Shown one piece after another: positions 12,201 through 24,135 of a DNA stretch of 64,000 nt (position 1 is the first letter of the stretch; every line of letters begins with the position of its first letter). The translations under genes were made by a program, and so were the position numbers. The notes under the pieces are model-generated. The model saw nothing but the letters and a program-made list of their open reading frames with translations. It did no database searches and was not told the origin of the DNA. The stretch comes from Cavia porcellus (Eukaryota; Chordata; Mammalia; Rodentia; Caviidae), in the NCBI RefSeq assembly GCF_034190915.1, contig NW_026947500.1, forward strand, positions 23,186,501 to 23,250,500, in the 5' to 3' direction.

Positions 12201-13338
12201 ACCCAATGGGTAGCCTTCACTGCCCTTGTGAAAGAAGATCCAGCCAGGAGTCCCAGGAGCCAGGGGCAGCCCTGAAGGGCAGAAGCAGCTGGGCACAGGA
12301 CAGGGCTATTTGGGACTCTGCAGGTGCCCTTCTTCCCTTCCCAGTTGGAGACTCACGGCCTGTCCAGGGCTCCTGGTGGCTCAAAAAGGGGAAAAAGTAG
12401 TTTGCTTCTTTGGGGAGCAAGGGGTAGAGTTACATGGTCTCCACAGGCAAACAGTCCATCTCTACCTGCCCCCGCTTTCTAACCTCTGCTACCCAAGAAA
12501 GGGCAAAGACTACTTTCCAAGTGGCCAAGAGCCAGTAGGGAGGAGCAAAGGGTACCAGACCACATGCCTGGGAGGCCTGCGCTGGGGTTGGGTGGGGGCA
12601 AGTCAGATCTGCCCACGGAGGCCACTCCAGGGCCACCTGACACCCTAGGGGAGCTGCCAAGCCCCTGAGCTGTTCCCTCAGGCCATGCCACACCATTGCC
12701 TCAAATGCCACCAGCCAAGAACCATACAGGGAAATCTGGACCCTAACCTCACAGGCTCTGCCAACCTGGCTGAGTGACCTTGGGAACGTGAGTGGGACCT
12801 TGGACCTCAGTTTCCCTCCTGGGCACAGAAGTTCCGTGGGTGCCCTGGGACCAGTCCGCAGCGAAGCTGCCAGCAGACTACCTGGTCTGGGGGGCTGGAG
12901 TGTATGTGAGCGGGCAGGCGAACCCCGGACACTCAGAGGGGGCGTGGCTGTGGGGGAGGGGGTCTACCGCGGACCGATGGGCCTCAACGGCCCGGGTCTC
13001 CAGAGGGAACGGCTGCTCGCGGGGTGCTGTCCCACCGGGAAGCCCCACGTGGGCCGCCCTCGCCCCTCGCGCTCCCACTTACATTTTGCCTCCTTCCAGT
13101 CGGTGGAGGTGCTCAGGTCCACCTTCACGGCCATGGCCAGGGGGGCCCAGGTGCGCACCCCGGCCGTCTGGCCGAGCGCCGCCGCCCCCCAACCCCCAAC
13201 TCCAGCCGAGGTCCGCGCGCGGGGTCCGAGCGCGCCCAGGGACGCCAGGGGGCCGGGCCAGGGGTGTCGAGAGACTAGCAGCTGCCCCGCCGAGCGCAGC
13301 TGTGCCAGGCGGCCGGACACGCGGCCCTGCAAAGACAT
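3202..13338 (-). CDS. MACROD1: MACROD1, mono-ADP-ribosylhydrolase 1 (5' part, partial)
   Basis: This gene encodes a mitochondrial macro-domain enzyme that removes ADP-ribose from modified acidic residues and deacetylates O-acetyl-ADP-ribose (family knowledge). Three coding exons are visible on the minus strand: 13338-13083, 3946-3845 and 3318-3202. All have AG/GT borders and phases that join cleanly. Together they give about 158 residues. The start is the ATG at 13338-13336 (MSLQGRVSGRLAQL), inside a CpG-rich region. Exon 1 encodes an arginine-rich, acid-poor leader that suits mitochondrial import and ends in STSTDWKEAK. Exon 2 reads FLKGLSDKQREEHYFC and ends in IPTWKEMAKG. Exon 3 enters the macro domain with ISLFRGDITKLEVDAIVNA. 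The NAANSS/glycine-rich catalytic loop and everything after it lie beyond the left edge. The leader is about 14 residues shorter than the human one as I remember it. Identification is very secure; the exon borders are inferred. Confidence 0.95.
3319..3844 (-). other. MACROD1: MACROD1 intron 2 with MIR remnant
   Basis: A short intron between exons 2 and 3. A MIR-like copy at about 3490-3563 on the plus strand is recognisable from ATTTTACAGATGTGGAAACT and GTGACTTGCCCA. The remainder is unique sequence. Confidence 0.75.
7017..7127 (-). repeat. ID-like SINE with perfect 15-bp target-site duplication
   Basis: The minus-strand element runs from a poly(A) tail (seen as poly-T) through TATCGGTACC and GATCGAACTC to CTAAATCCCCAGCCCC. 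It is flanked by identical copies of CTACATTGACTTCTT at 7002-7016 and 7128-7142, which indicates a recent LINE-mediated insertion. Confidence 0.95.
7901..7965. repeat. Short tandem repeat, about 20-bp unit, three copies
   Basis: GAGAGATTGCCAGACCCC occurs twice in a row and is followed by a third, diverged copy (GAGAGAATGCCAGCCCCC). Confidence 0.85.
9966..10059 (+). repeat. ID-like SINE
   Basis: The element starts GGGGCCGGGGCTTTAGCTC, keeps the A box and GAGTTCGAGCCCC, and ends in a 19-base A tail. A B1-type copy follows directly at about 10070-10195. Confidence 0.9.
11251..11497 (+). mobile_element. Composite B1-ID SINE, inserted as one unit
   Basis: A B1-type element (about 11251-11390, ending in CATGTCAAAAAAGACAAAAA) is followed without a gap by an ID-like element (from GGGGCTGGGGATTTAGC at about 11391, with an A-rich tail to 11497). 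The pair, not the single halves, is bracketed by identical copies of AAACCCAGGGCCTCA at 11236-11250 and 11498-11512. The host is an older minus-strand ID element (about 11190-11550) whose two halves lie outside the duplications. This indicates one insertion of a fused dimer. Confidence 0.85.
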
Positions 13339-13950
13339 GGGTAGACGTCGCGCGGCGGTTCCCCGCCCACTTGGACTCTATTTACGGTGCTCGGGAGACT
13401 CGTCCCTTATTTACTCGGAGACCTGGTGGCGCGTGCCAGCCCACGGCAACCTGCTTGGAGCCGGCGAGCGGCGCAGCCAGAAATCCCGGGCGCGCCGCTG
13501 GGCACCCTGGAACTTGTAGTCCGGCTGTTGGCTGGGCCGACGCACTCTATACACACTTGCGAGTCCCGCCCAAGGCCTCTGCCCGCCTAGGACTCTAGAG
13601 CACCGCCCCGGCCGACCCGGGTCCCAAGCGACTGCTGCGCTCAACTCCTGGGACCACAACCTTCGCTCCTCGGCGCCGCTTGCAGCCTCCCAGGCATCTG
13701 AGCGAGCGGGGCGAACTCGGGGAATCGGGTGTAGCTTCCACGTTGTAGAATATTTTGCAGCTCGGGGAACCCAGGTCGTCTCGCTGACCCCGACAGCCAC
13801 GGCGCTCCCCATCCCGCCCCAGTCCCCACGAGCTGTGGGTCCCCTCTGGCTGCCCCGAGATGACTGATACCCGGAACCAGTATTCCGGTTGGGCGATCTC
13901 CCCCAGACCGCGGAACCCCGAGGCAGGGGCGCCGCCGTGCCGCATCGGAG
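12900..13950 (-). promoter_or_regulatory. MACROD1: MACROD1 CpG-island promoter and exon 1
   Basis: This stretch is much richer in GC and CpG than the flanking DNA and covers MACROD1 exon 1 and the sequence upstream of its ATG. I see no TATA box at a fitting distance, so it is probably a dispersed housekeeping-type CpG-island promoter. The transcription start cannot be placed by eye. Confidence 0.6.
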
Positions 13951-14377
13951 GGAGATGGAAAGGCGTGAATGCACGAGTGGGATTTGAAACTTGTGAGCCA
14001 AATGTCGCCCTTGGATGGAAGAACTGGGTTTTGGTTTTTGTTGTCTTCACATTTCCAGGACCACCAACAAGCACTCTACCCCAGAAAGGTTAGCTGGAGC
14101 AGTTCCAGCTGTGGGCCTCAGGCTCTCTGGCTGAGCTCCCTCCTGGGCCACCTGTGCCATCGGCTTCAGTAACTCAGCTTGGGGGTGGGGAGGGCTTGCT
14201 GGCTACAAGGTGCTTGCATTGACCAGTGGCTGCTTATGTCCACAGCTCCCAGCAGCCTCTAGCTGCATAACTGGTGGGACAGAGAAGCAGGACCAACCTG
14301 AGGTCAACACCACGCGGAGGAGTGATGTCCCTACCCTGACTTGGGCCCTGGCCAAATTGGCCCCCATCCATGGTCTT

Positions 14378-15762
14378 TTTTTGTTTTTTGGACACTGAGT
14401 CTCACTATGTAGTTCAGCCTGGCTTTGAACCTACTGTGTAGCCCAGGCTGTTCTTGAACTCACGGCAGATCCTTCTGCCTTGGCCTCCTGGATTACAGGC
14501 ATTCACCACCGCATCTCATTTTGCTCTCATCTGTGGTTTTAAATCCTCAGGCAGAAGTCACTGATTCCTGGCTGAGCCTCTGAGGTAGCTTCCTAATGGT
14601 GCTGTAACACAACTTCAAATCTAACAGCTTAAATAAAACCAATTGATCATCCTTCCACTCTATAGGACAGAAAGCTGACATGAGTCACTCAAATGAAAGC
14701 ACAATCAGGGCTGTGCTCCTTCCTGGAAGCTGCAGGGGAGAAGCTCCTTAAACTCCTCCAGAGACCACCCCTGTTGTTCCCCCGCCCACAGCCCCTTCCT
14801 CTAGCTTCATAGCCAGCACTGTGGCGTTTTCCACTTCCTAGCAGCGTGGCTTTCCTTCTTTCTTTCTTTCTTTATTTTGATACAGGGTCTCCATATACAG
14901 TCCAGGCTGACGAACTCACTGTGTAGTCTAGACTGGATTCAAACTTGAGGTACTCTCCTGCCTCAACCTCCTGAGTCCTGGGATTACAGGTATGCTCTGC
15001 TGCATCCAGCCTTTCTTTTTTTCTTTTAATTTGGTCCTGAGGACTGAACTCAGGTCCTCATGCATGCTAGGCAAGTGTCCTATCATATCTAACTGACCCA
15101 TGTTCCCATCCTTTTGAGAAAGGGTCCTGCTAGACTGCCCAGTCTAGCCTTGAATTTGGGATCCTCCTGCTGCAGCCTCCGGAGCAGTTGGGATTATAGA
15201 CATTGGTTGCCATGCCTGGCCAGCCTTTCACTTTAGTTTGCCTGTCTCCCTTTTCCATTCACAGGGACTCTAGGGATTAAACAGCATCCACCTGAGTAAT
15301 CTACGATACTCTCTTTACTTAAAGTCAGTTGGTGCCTAGTACAGTGGTACTTAGGCCTAGGCAGGAGGATTCCTAGGAGTTTGAGTCCAGACTGGGTTAC
15401 ATAGTGAATTTTTGTTTTATTTTTTGTCTAGTTGAGACAAGGTTTCACTATGGCTGCCCTTGGACTCATTTTGTAGCCTAAGCTAACTTCAGACTTGCAG
15501 TGATCCTGCTGCCTTAGTCTCTTGAGTGGTGGGATTACAGGCATTCACTACCACGCTTAGGCTGGATTTTTTTCTTATTATGCAGATCAGGCTGGCTTTA
15601 AACTTATTATGTAGGCCATGTAGACGTGGTGGCACACACCTGTAATCCAGGTGACTGAGGCAGGAGGATCACTGAGAATTCGAGGCCAACTTTGGCAATA
15701 TAGTGAGTTCAAACCCACCCTGAACTACACAGTGAGACCCTGTCTCAAAAAAAAAAAAAAAT
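14378..15762. repeat. Cluster of old B1/7SL-type SINEs
   Basis: Minus-strand B1-type copies lie at about 14378-14517, 14853-15010, 15108-15223 and 15410-15565, each showing CCTCCTG...GGGATTACAGG. A minus-strand ID-like piece lies at about 15011-15101, a plus-strand B1 fragment at 15330-15405, and a plus-strand B1 copy at 15614-15762 ending in GTGAGACCCTGTCTC and an A tail. Confidence 0.8.
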
Positions 15763-17077
15763 CCTGCTGGTTGGCAAATTGAATGCCCTTTTGCCAAGTA
15801 AAACACCATATCCAATCTTTAGGGTGTGGATGTGTGAAGAACTTTCATTCTGCCCTCCACACCCTTCCTGGCAAGGCTGGCAGAGGAGACATGGAGAGAG
15901 GACTGGGTCTGAACCAGAAAAAGCCTTGCTGCCTAACCAGGAGGTAGCCTACCATCCAGGACCTGGAGGCCACGCTGCCAAAGCACCCTGGTCACCCTGG
16001 CATCTCCTCCCTCAATATGCACTGGGTATCAGCTTCTCCCTTTGCTTTCTGCTAGAACTCAGCTCTATTCTCACACGGTGGCCTGGATACAGTGCTCCAG
16101 TCCACAATCCTGTATGGCCTGGTGTGTCGGGGCCTGGGCAGGGCAATTCTAGGCAGGATCTTACCCAGGTTGGAGGGGATGTTGTCACAGACCTGAGCTG
16201 GGCCTTGCAGAAAAAGTGACATTGACTGGGTACCAAAGGGGCATGCAGGACAGAGCAGCCCAGAAGTCTGTGAGCTACAGAGGCATACTCCAGCGGGGCC
16301 ATGGCACGAAGTATTGTCAGCCGAAGAGTTTTCATGCTGAAGAGGGGCTTTCATGCAGAAAGAAGCTACCTTCTGCTGCCTGTGTTTAAATTAATGCTGT
16401 ATTTATTAAATGCATAAATTTAAAAAGAGCTAGTTTTTCTTAAACATCCAAGAGCAACTTGGAAATTTAGTTTTCTATTTATAAATCTACTCTTTTTTTA
16501 TAAAAATAAGAACAGTTGCTTTCACTATTCTTTGATTAATATTTAATTAACTCATAAGTTCAACAGATTAAATTCTTCTGAAAATGAATGCCAATTATAA
16601 ACTTAGGTAATTCAATTTCCTAATAGATTTTTTTTAAGATAGGAAAAATTACTGGGGAATAGGAATAGCTCCTGAGAGACAGGAGGAGTCCCTAGTGGGT
16701 TACCCTTCCTCATGGATTTTAAACTGCTCTTCACAGAGCTGAAATACAGTCTTTAGGCCCTAACCACCTTGTGCTTCTACAAAGAGACTTACACACCTAT
16801 AGGCACATTTGTCTCTGGATCATTTCAGTGACTCCTGTGCACCAGTAGATTAAACTGTAGAAAATGTGGTACTGACTTAGTGTGGTAAAGCCCAGCACAC
16901 ACCTGTAATCCCAGTACTTTTTGGGAAGCTGAAACAGGAGGATGGAAAGTTTGATCCAGGCTGGGTAATTTAGCAAGATCTTATCTCAAAAAATATAATA
17001 AAATTAGGCTACAGGCCAGGGATGTAGCTCAGTGGCACAGTGCCTATCTGGCACTTAAAAAAAAGTGCATAAAAAAT

Positions 17078-17168
17078 TGGGCTGGGGATGTGGCTTGGTG
17101 GTAGAGCCTTGCCTTGCATACACAAGGCCCTGGGTTCAATTCCCAGCACCACACACATACACAAAATA
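17078..17168 (+). repeat. ID-like SINE, classic rodent ID type
   Basis: This copy reads GGGCTGGGGATGTGGCTTGG, then GGTAGAGCCTTGCCTTGCA and CCCTGGGTTCAATTCCCAG. That is closer to the classic rodent ID consensus than to the CATAAGCGCC variant common elsewhere in the window. The two lineages therefore coexist. Confidence 0.85.
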
Positions 17169-18608
17169 GCAATATAATAAAATGGAGCCAAGCATGATGG
17201 CACATACCTGTAACCCAGCGCTTGAGAGGCTGAAGCAGGTGGCCCGCCTTAATTTGAGGCTGACCTGGGCTACATGGTGAATTCAGGGCCAGCCTGAACT
17301 ACATAGAAAACCCTGTTCCAGAAAACAAGAAAAGAAAAGAGAAAGAAAGAAAAGTGTTGGGTACGTAGCTCAATGACAGAGGACCTTTGAATCCTATTCC
17401 CAGTCCTGAAAAAAAAGTAAACTGTGGTGGGCACCTGTTTGATGTATTGAAGGACTTGTGTTCAATGCCCAGCACAGCACTGAAAAAGAATTTTTAATAT
17501 GCTTAAGTAAGTTTTTGTAAATATTCAAATGCTTTTCTGAATTTGGGTCCCCCTGTTACATTTATCTATTTCTTTGTAATAAACCAGGGAAAATTTGCTG
17601 AGTTAAAATAACAGCAGCAGACAGGGGAATCTAGCTCAGCAGCCCAAGCACCTCCTGACAAGTGCAAGGTCCTGAGTTCAAGTTCTGGTACCCAAAAAAC
17701 AGACAAATAAATAACGACAGTGATTCTAGGTCAATGGTACCAGCTGGGAGAAGCTGGCTGGCTCATCTGCTGGTATCACCTGAGCCACCAGCCACCTGCA
17801 GCAGATGGCCACCTCAACGCCAGGGCCTCACATGTCCGACCATGTGACTGGAGGTTGGCTGTGGCTATCAGCCTGTGTTTGTGATTCTGCCCCCACTGGA
17901 TCTCTTTCTTGCCTCCGCAGGCCACAGAGCCGCCCAGAGGGTAGGCTCACCATCTCAGGGCGGGTCCAGTGCTCTATGACTGAAGCCCACTGCCAGCCCA
18001 GGGGGATCCACTCCTGTCGCATGCTTCGTGGGAAAACCCAGTCCACCCAGTGTCTCCTGAGAATCTCTAAGTGCCACCTGCCGGTCCCGTTCTTCCCACG
18101 TCCTTCATTGACCCAATGAAGCTTGTCCCCCTGTTCCAGGCCCTCCTAATGTCCACCCTGGGTGATGACACTGTGCGTCGCACCCCCCATCCAGGTGGTG
18201 GTGACACAGACCTAATGCGATCATTTACTTCATTATTTCATTTCCCTGTGGATCACATGGGCCACGTTGTGTAGTTGCTGTGTTAGGAGCTGTGGAAGGA
18301 AGAACATGGTATGAAATATGGGGGACTTGAAGCTACAAACCCCAAGCCCGGGTGACAGGATAGCTCCTCTCCGCCTGATTCCCAAGATGTGGGGTCAAGG
18401 TGGGTCTGTCCTGGGGAAAGGTCTGCATGATCGGGACAGGCCCAGGCAGGTCCCGAACATCCTCATTGTCTCCTGCCTGCCAGAGGGATCCCAGGGGCCC
18501 CAGGGACCAGTGTCCTTAGTGTAGGAGGGGAGTCACTGCCCTCCTCAGACTTCAGAGAAGGCCCAAGAAGAAGGTGGATGTGTAACAACATAGAAACAAG
18601 TAAGAAGT

Positions 18609-18690
18609 GAAGCCTGGGGATCAGCTCAGTGGGAGAGCTCACCTGGCTCCTGAAGTCCCTGGGTTCCATCTCCAGCACCACCACCACCAC

Positions 18691-18739
<49 letters not shown>
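18609..18739 (+). repeat. ID-like SINE with (ACC)n and (CA)n tail
   Basis: The ID-like body at about 18609-18675 runs into an ACC repeat and then a CA repeat (about 18696-18739). The microsatellite probably grew from the element's 3' tail. Confidence 0.8.
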
Positions 18740-18741
<2 letters not shown>

Positions 18742-18934
18742 AAACATGAGGCCAGTAAGGAAAGTAAAATGCTTTCCTGTCCTGTGTGTTGTTCCAGCAA
18801 ATATGGACCCTAAGAGGGTTTCACAGGAGCCTTCAGTTGATAGCTAGTAGTTCAGAAGTGTGGGAGGCCCAGGACATGCTCCTGTGCTTACGGAGAGACC
18901 CCATGGAGTAGACCAGTTTTCTCTAAGGAGAAAC

Positions 18935-19320
18935 CTGGAACCTAGCATGGTGGCACACACCCATAACCCCAGTATTCTGAGATGCTGTGGGCAGGAGGGT
19001 TGTGAGCTCCAGCCCAGCCTGTCTGGAGACTCTGTCTCAAAATAGAAAAAGGGCTGGGGATGTAGCTCAATGCAAAAGCTCTAGGTTCCATCCCCAGGAA
19101 CCTCCCCACGGGGGGGGGGGGGGGAGTGAGGCTGGATGTAGTGGTGCACATCTGGAATCCCGGCTGCTGAGGCCAAAGCAGGCGGGAGGGTTGGGGGTTT
19201 GAGGCTAACCTGAGCAATTTAGCCTGACTCTGTCTCAAGAGAAAAACAAAAAAAATCAAAAGTGCTGGGGTGCAGCTCAACGCAGAGCCCTGGATTCAGT
19301 TTTGTTACTGAAAGGAAAAA
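18935..19320 (+). repeat. Two successive B1-type plus short ID-type dimers
   Basis: B1-type sequence at 18935-19048 is followed by an ID-type part with the middle missing (GGGCTGGGGATGTAGCTCAA, then directly the B-box region). A G run follows at about 19109-19123. A second B1-type/short-ID pair lies at about 19129-19250 and 19259-19315. Confidence 0.75.
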
Positions 19321-19976
19321 AAGTAAGCCGGACACCCCTCCCCCCCAGGGATACACGGCACAGAGGAGGGACCACGGGCAGACACAGCGAGAAGGCTGCC
19401 CTCCACTGCCATCCAGCAGGGACGCCTGCAAAGAAGTCAGACCTGCCCACATCTGCGTCTTGCAGCTTCTGGCACTGGAGAAGGAACATTCGCATTGTGT
19501 GAGCGCCCAGCTTTGCTAGAGCACCCCAGCAGGCTTCTGCAGCGCGTCTGCTCCCAATCCACAGAGGTCATTACTCAGACTCGCTCTAGACCTTTTCCAT
19601 GCATAGATAATCACATATGGAGATTTACCTGCGAACATTTCTTTTTTTTTTTTTTTTTTCTTTTTTTTAATAGAAAAATAGGATCTGGCTATCCAGTGTA
19701 ATCCGTGGCTGCTATGATCTGATTTTTCACTCACAGAACTTCTATGCTGTGTGGGGAAACACACTGATCAATCCTCCAGCACCCACCAGGGTGCTCTGTT
19801 TCGGTCTAGACACTATATCTACCTGGAGGTAACAGCAGACCCCACTGGTTAAGGGCTCCATCTGCCACTTCAACTATCAGGAGTGAGTCCTAGGTCTCCA
19901 ATACTTCTAGCCAACTGTCTATGAATTGAGGGTTCCAGGGACCTCTTCCTGAGGTTTAATAATTCACTACAGAGCC

Positions 19977-20220
19977 AGGCATAATGGCACTTGCCTGTAA
20001 TTCTAGCACTCAGGAGGCTGAGGCAGGAGGATTGCTGCAAGTTTAAGACTGGTCTGGGTGGGGCTGGGAATTTAGCTCAGCGGCATAAGCACCTGCCTTG
20101 CAAGCAGGCAGTCATGAGTTCGATCCCCGGTACCGATAAAAAGGAAAAAGACTGGTCTGGGCTACAAAATATGCTCAAGACCAGCCTGACCTGCACAGTG
20201 AGACCCTGTCTCAAAATTAA
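19977..20220 (+). repeat. B1-type SINE interrupted by an ID-like SINE
   Basis: A B1 copy is split by an ID-like element at 20060-20147. The duplicated target AAGACTGGTCTGGG is at 20045-20058 and 20148-20161. The B1 continues after it and ends in GTGAGACCCTGTCTC. The inserted ID therefore postdates the B1. Confidence 0.95.
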
Positions 20221-20739
20221 GATTAAAAAAAAATTGCTTCAACAACTGAACAAAACCCAGAAAACATTTACCTACTAAATTAGTGGTTTATTATCAAGGA
20301 TGCAACTCAGGAACAGCCAGGTGGAAGAGATGCAGAGGGTAAGGTATAGGGTCGGGATGGGGCATCTTGGAGCCCTGTGCGCTCTCTGGGCACATCGGCC
20401 TCCCAGTACCTGCACATCCTCACCAACCACTGGTAGTTGGGAGTCTCACAGTGGCTTCATAAATAGGCAGGAGGGATCACCTCACTGGGCACTGCCCATC
20501 AATCAGTCTCCGGCCCCTTCATCCCCCAGGCAGAAAAGGGATGGTGCAGGGATGGTTTTCCTGCTACTGGTCCCTCCCTCCCCCAAAGCTGGAACTCATT
20601 ATTAATAACAAAAGATACCCTGTCCCCCTCACTCAGGACATTCGAAGTTTTAAAGGAACTCTGTGCCAGGAACCAAGGATGGAGGTCAAACACTTATTTC
20701 ATACTACATCACAGCACTGGCACTGGCCACCATGCATTT

Positions 20740-20835
20740 TATTTTATTTTATTTTTCTTGGTACTGGGGGTCAAACTCATGACCTTACCTTGCCAAGCAG
20801 GGGCTGTGCCACTGAGCTACATTCCCAGCCCTGGA
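20740..20835 (-). repeat. ID-like SINE
   Basis: The minus-strand copy has an A-rich tail at its left side, followed by TTGGTACTGGGGGTCAAACTC and CTACATTCCCAGCCC. A minus-strand B1 follows at about 20891-21052. Confidence 0.85.
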
Positions 20836-23800
20836 CAGCGTGCATTCTACACTACACAGAGATGGAAACTGTATGTGAGCCAGTTTAGGGGTTTTGTTTT
20901 GTTTTTGTCTTTTTAAGACAGGGTCTCTCTATGTACTTCAAGCTGGCCTTAAGCTTACTTGGTAGCCCAGGCTGGTCTTGAACTCCCAATGATCTTCCTG
21001 CCTCAGCCTCCTGAGTGCTGGAATTACAGGGGTAAGCCACCATGTCTCGCCACATGGGACAGTTTTGAAGCTAAAATAGAACAACAGTGTATTACAGGAC
21101 AGAACGCAGCTGGCTGGTACACAGACAGTAGCCCCAGAAAGGACAGGCAGCCTGGTTAGGCACCGCAAACACAGCTACTCCACAGGCAAGTAGCCCCTCC
21201 CACAGGAGCCATTCACCTTCCCCTCCCAGCTTCCGGAGCACCCGGGTTCCTCATCTCAGAGAGAGCAGCAGGTGCCTCTTTGATTAAGCATTTGACTTCT
21301 TTCTGCTCTGGTCACCCAAAAGCTCGCTCAGTGGCCTGCTGCTTTCCTATCAGGCTACTTCAAGTCTTGTTAGATCCCTGCCGCAGTTACCTTCGCGCCT
21401 CCAGGGTCGGACTGTCTGGGTGTAAATCCCTCTCCGTAACTTTCCCTGTAGCTTCTTTGCTGTTTGGCTTAGCCCATTGGAAATCTCGCTAGCTTCCTGC
21501 CTCAGTATCAAACCCACCACTAACTTTCCACCCTCCTCGTATACTTGGGCAGATCCATGACACAGTCCGAGATCATCGTAAGGACAGAGGACAAACAAAC
21601 TCCAGAGTGGGGCATGGCAGGGCACACCTGTGACCCGATAGTCTCCACACTGTGGCAGGAGGATCGATACAAGTCTGACACAAGCCCAGCCTACATACAG
21701 AGTTCAAGGCCTGCCTGAAACATGCAACAAGATTCTGTCTCAAAAAAAAAAAAAAAAAACAATGTGTGTTTTCTTCTGAGGCAGTCAGGGATTTAAAACA
21801 TGTTTTTGCTACAAAAAAATAAAAGCCTCTTGGGCCAACATGGCCAATAAGAGAAAAAGCTTGACCTTCATTTTGTGTCTGTTGCCTTTTCTTTCCCAGC
21901 CAGTGTCTCACTGTGCAACCCTGGCTGGCCTCAACCTCATGATTCTCCTTCTTCTTCCTCCCTAGAGCTGACCCACTGTCATCTTAAACTCCAGGTCAGA
22001 CCCCTGCTCAGCTCTGCACTCAGGCACATTCATCACTTAGGCAAGGCCTGTCTAAAAACCCTAAAGTCACCCAGCCAGCTCAGCTCCCTTCAAGACTGAG
22101 GACCCCAAGAAAAGAGATTCACAGGACCAGTCAGCACCCAGTGAGTGCCCAGAAGTCGCTCAAACCCTGGACCACTAGTGACCCGGGATTCCAGCGGAGC
22201 CCCCCAGACTGAGGCCACTCCGTGCAGGAAACAGTCGCTCCTGGAGACGGGACTGCCCTTCAAGTAGTAACGGTGCTCCTTGAAGCCATCATGCGAAACC
22301 ACAACTGAGATCATGATCCCCAGAGCCGGCCTGCCTTGGCTGACCCATAGAAACTGGCATCATTCTTTTGTGAACAGGTCAGTCTGATCCTGTTCATCAG
22401 ACTTGAAACCACTTCAGCTCCTCAACCTGAAGTCTCCTGACCTTTTTGGTTTCTTTTTGTTTGTTGAGACAGGGTTTCACTATGTAGTCCAGGCTGGCCT
22501 CAATCTCGTGGCAATCCTTCTGCCTCAGCCTCACAAGTGTGGGGATTGTAGGCCTGTGGTCTGCCTATGCCTCACACTGGCACAATCTGAAGTGCTTTTC
22601 TGTGCCGATGAGTTAAGAACCTCTCTGCAGCAAGTAGAGTCCCTATCTCATCTTTGGAGGACCTCGGGAGATAGAGCATGGCTTAGACTGGCTAGGAAGG
22701 GAGGCATGATCAGATCCCCGGACACGCACACCACATGACCCTCAGGACCCTATTGTAGAGTGCTCACAAGCTCCCAAGACGCCTGAAAGGAATAACATGA
22801 CAGACACGGGGGGAGCTTGCTCTCCTGCCTCTTCGCCATATCCCCGGTGTCCCCCCAGGGTGTTCTTTTACTTTGGTTTTAGTTTTTTCCTCTCTTTTCC
22901 TCAGCCCCAGGCTCACTTGCCGCCGTCTTTGCTTGTTTTGTTCAATTCTTTGTTCAAGGCAAAAAGAACCTGAAAACCATCTCTGGAAAGAGACCTGAGT
23001 ACCCCCAAACCCAGGAACACTCCTGGGGGCCCAGCCAGTGACATCCATATCCACTGGCACCCGGCCTGAGTCCTGCACGGGGTGGCACTGTGCTTTCTGG
23101 CGCCCTCTGTGGTCCGACATGCAGTGGTTTCTATTCTTTTCGCTGCCCCAAAATGTGACACACACAAGCAGTCTGCCTGATAAATCCCTGAGAGCAGAAG
23201 CATCTGTAGCTGGAAGACCCTCCTGAGCGCATCCGCCTTCTGCGAGAGTGCCGTCCTCCTGGCACCCTGACTCTCACAGATCCCTGAAGAAGCAGACACC
23301 GGACAGGGGGCAGAGAGGTTGGGACTTCTGGGTCAGAAAGGATCCAACACTTGGCCTAGACAAGAAGAGCAGGAGTCCCGTGGGATGGTGCACGCCAGCA
23401 ATTTTAGTACTCAGGAGGCTGAGGCAGGAGGATCACCAAGAGTTCGAGATCAGCCTGGGCTGCATAGTGAGACCCTGTCTCAAAAACAAAGAAGAAAAAG
23501 GAAAAGAAAAGTGGAGCAGAAGAGGGCATGAGGTTGTAAAGACATCTAAGGGAAGAAGGTTGCAGGGACCTGGGAGCGGGGGGAGCGCCTATAGGCACTG
23601 CAGGGAGGTCTGAGCCTTCTGTTGCTCTTTTTGGTAGCCAGGATTGAACTCAAGACCTCACACTTGCCAGTCAGCCGCTTATGCTGCTGAGCTAAATCCC
23701 CCTCTGTTACTCTTTCAACAGATGATTACTCAGCACCGGACACAGCCCAGGCCCGCACGGGGGCTTCAAAAATTAAAAATGACAAAGAAAGCCACAATGA

Positions 23801-24135
23801 AGAAGCCCAGAAGTGAACACCAGTAATCCCAGCTACTCAGAAGGTCAAAGTAAGATCCCAAGTTCAAGCTCAGGCAATTTAGAGAAGCCCTGTCTCAAAA
23901 TAAAAACAAAAGGGATTTAGCTCAGTGGCATAAGCACTTGTCTGTCAAGTACCAGGTAGTGAGTTCAATCCCCCGTACCAAAAATAAAAATAAAAAGGCC
24001 TGAGGGTACAGATCAGTGTTAGAGGGCTGGCCTCACACTCCCAAGGTCTGGGGTTCCACCCCCAGCATCAGGAAAAAAAAAAAAAGAGAGAGAGAGAGAC
24101 AAGAGAAAGAGAAAGATCCTTTCAAAATGAAGTCA

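Larger units (their letters stand above)
3947..13082 (-). other. MACROD1: MACROD1 intron 1
   Basis: A 9.1-kb intron with no convincing internal gene. It holds MIR/L2-like remnants (about 4235-4310, 4735-4850, 5210-5290, 6080-6140, 7470-7530, 12765-12830). B1-type copies lie at about 4449-4568, 5313-5440, 5705-5822, 5826-5942, 9530-9632 (minus) and 10070-10195. ID-like copies include those listed separately and fragments at about 4578-4640, 10205-10267 and 10572-10637. A three-copy tandem repeat lies at 7901-7965. The remaining GC-rich unique sequence (for example 8000-9500 and 11700-12700) shows nothing I can name. Confidence 0.7.

Noticed and set aside
12788..13598. Long plus-strand open frames (243 and 268 codons) over the MACROD1 first exon
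   Set aside because: They run antisense to the MACROD1 coding exon in CpG-rich DNA, where stops are rare. The protein has no recognisable family and there is no sensible splice structure.
16380..16640. AT-rich stretch as a possible enhancer or old gene
   Set aside because: I see AT-richness and a few TTTAAAT/TTAATTAA words but no motif grouping, coding frame or repeat signature strong enough to call.
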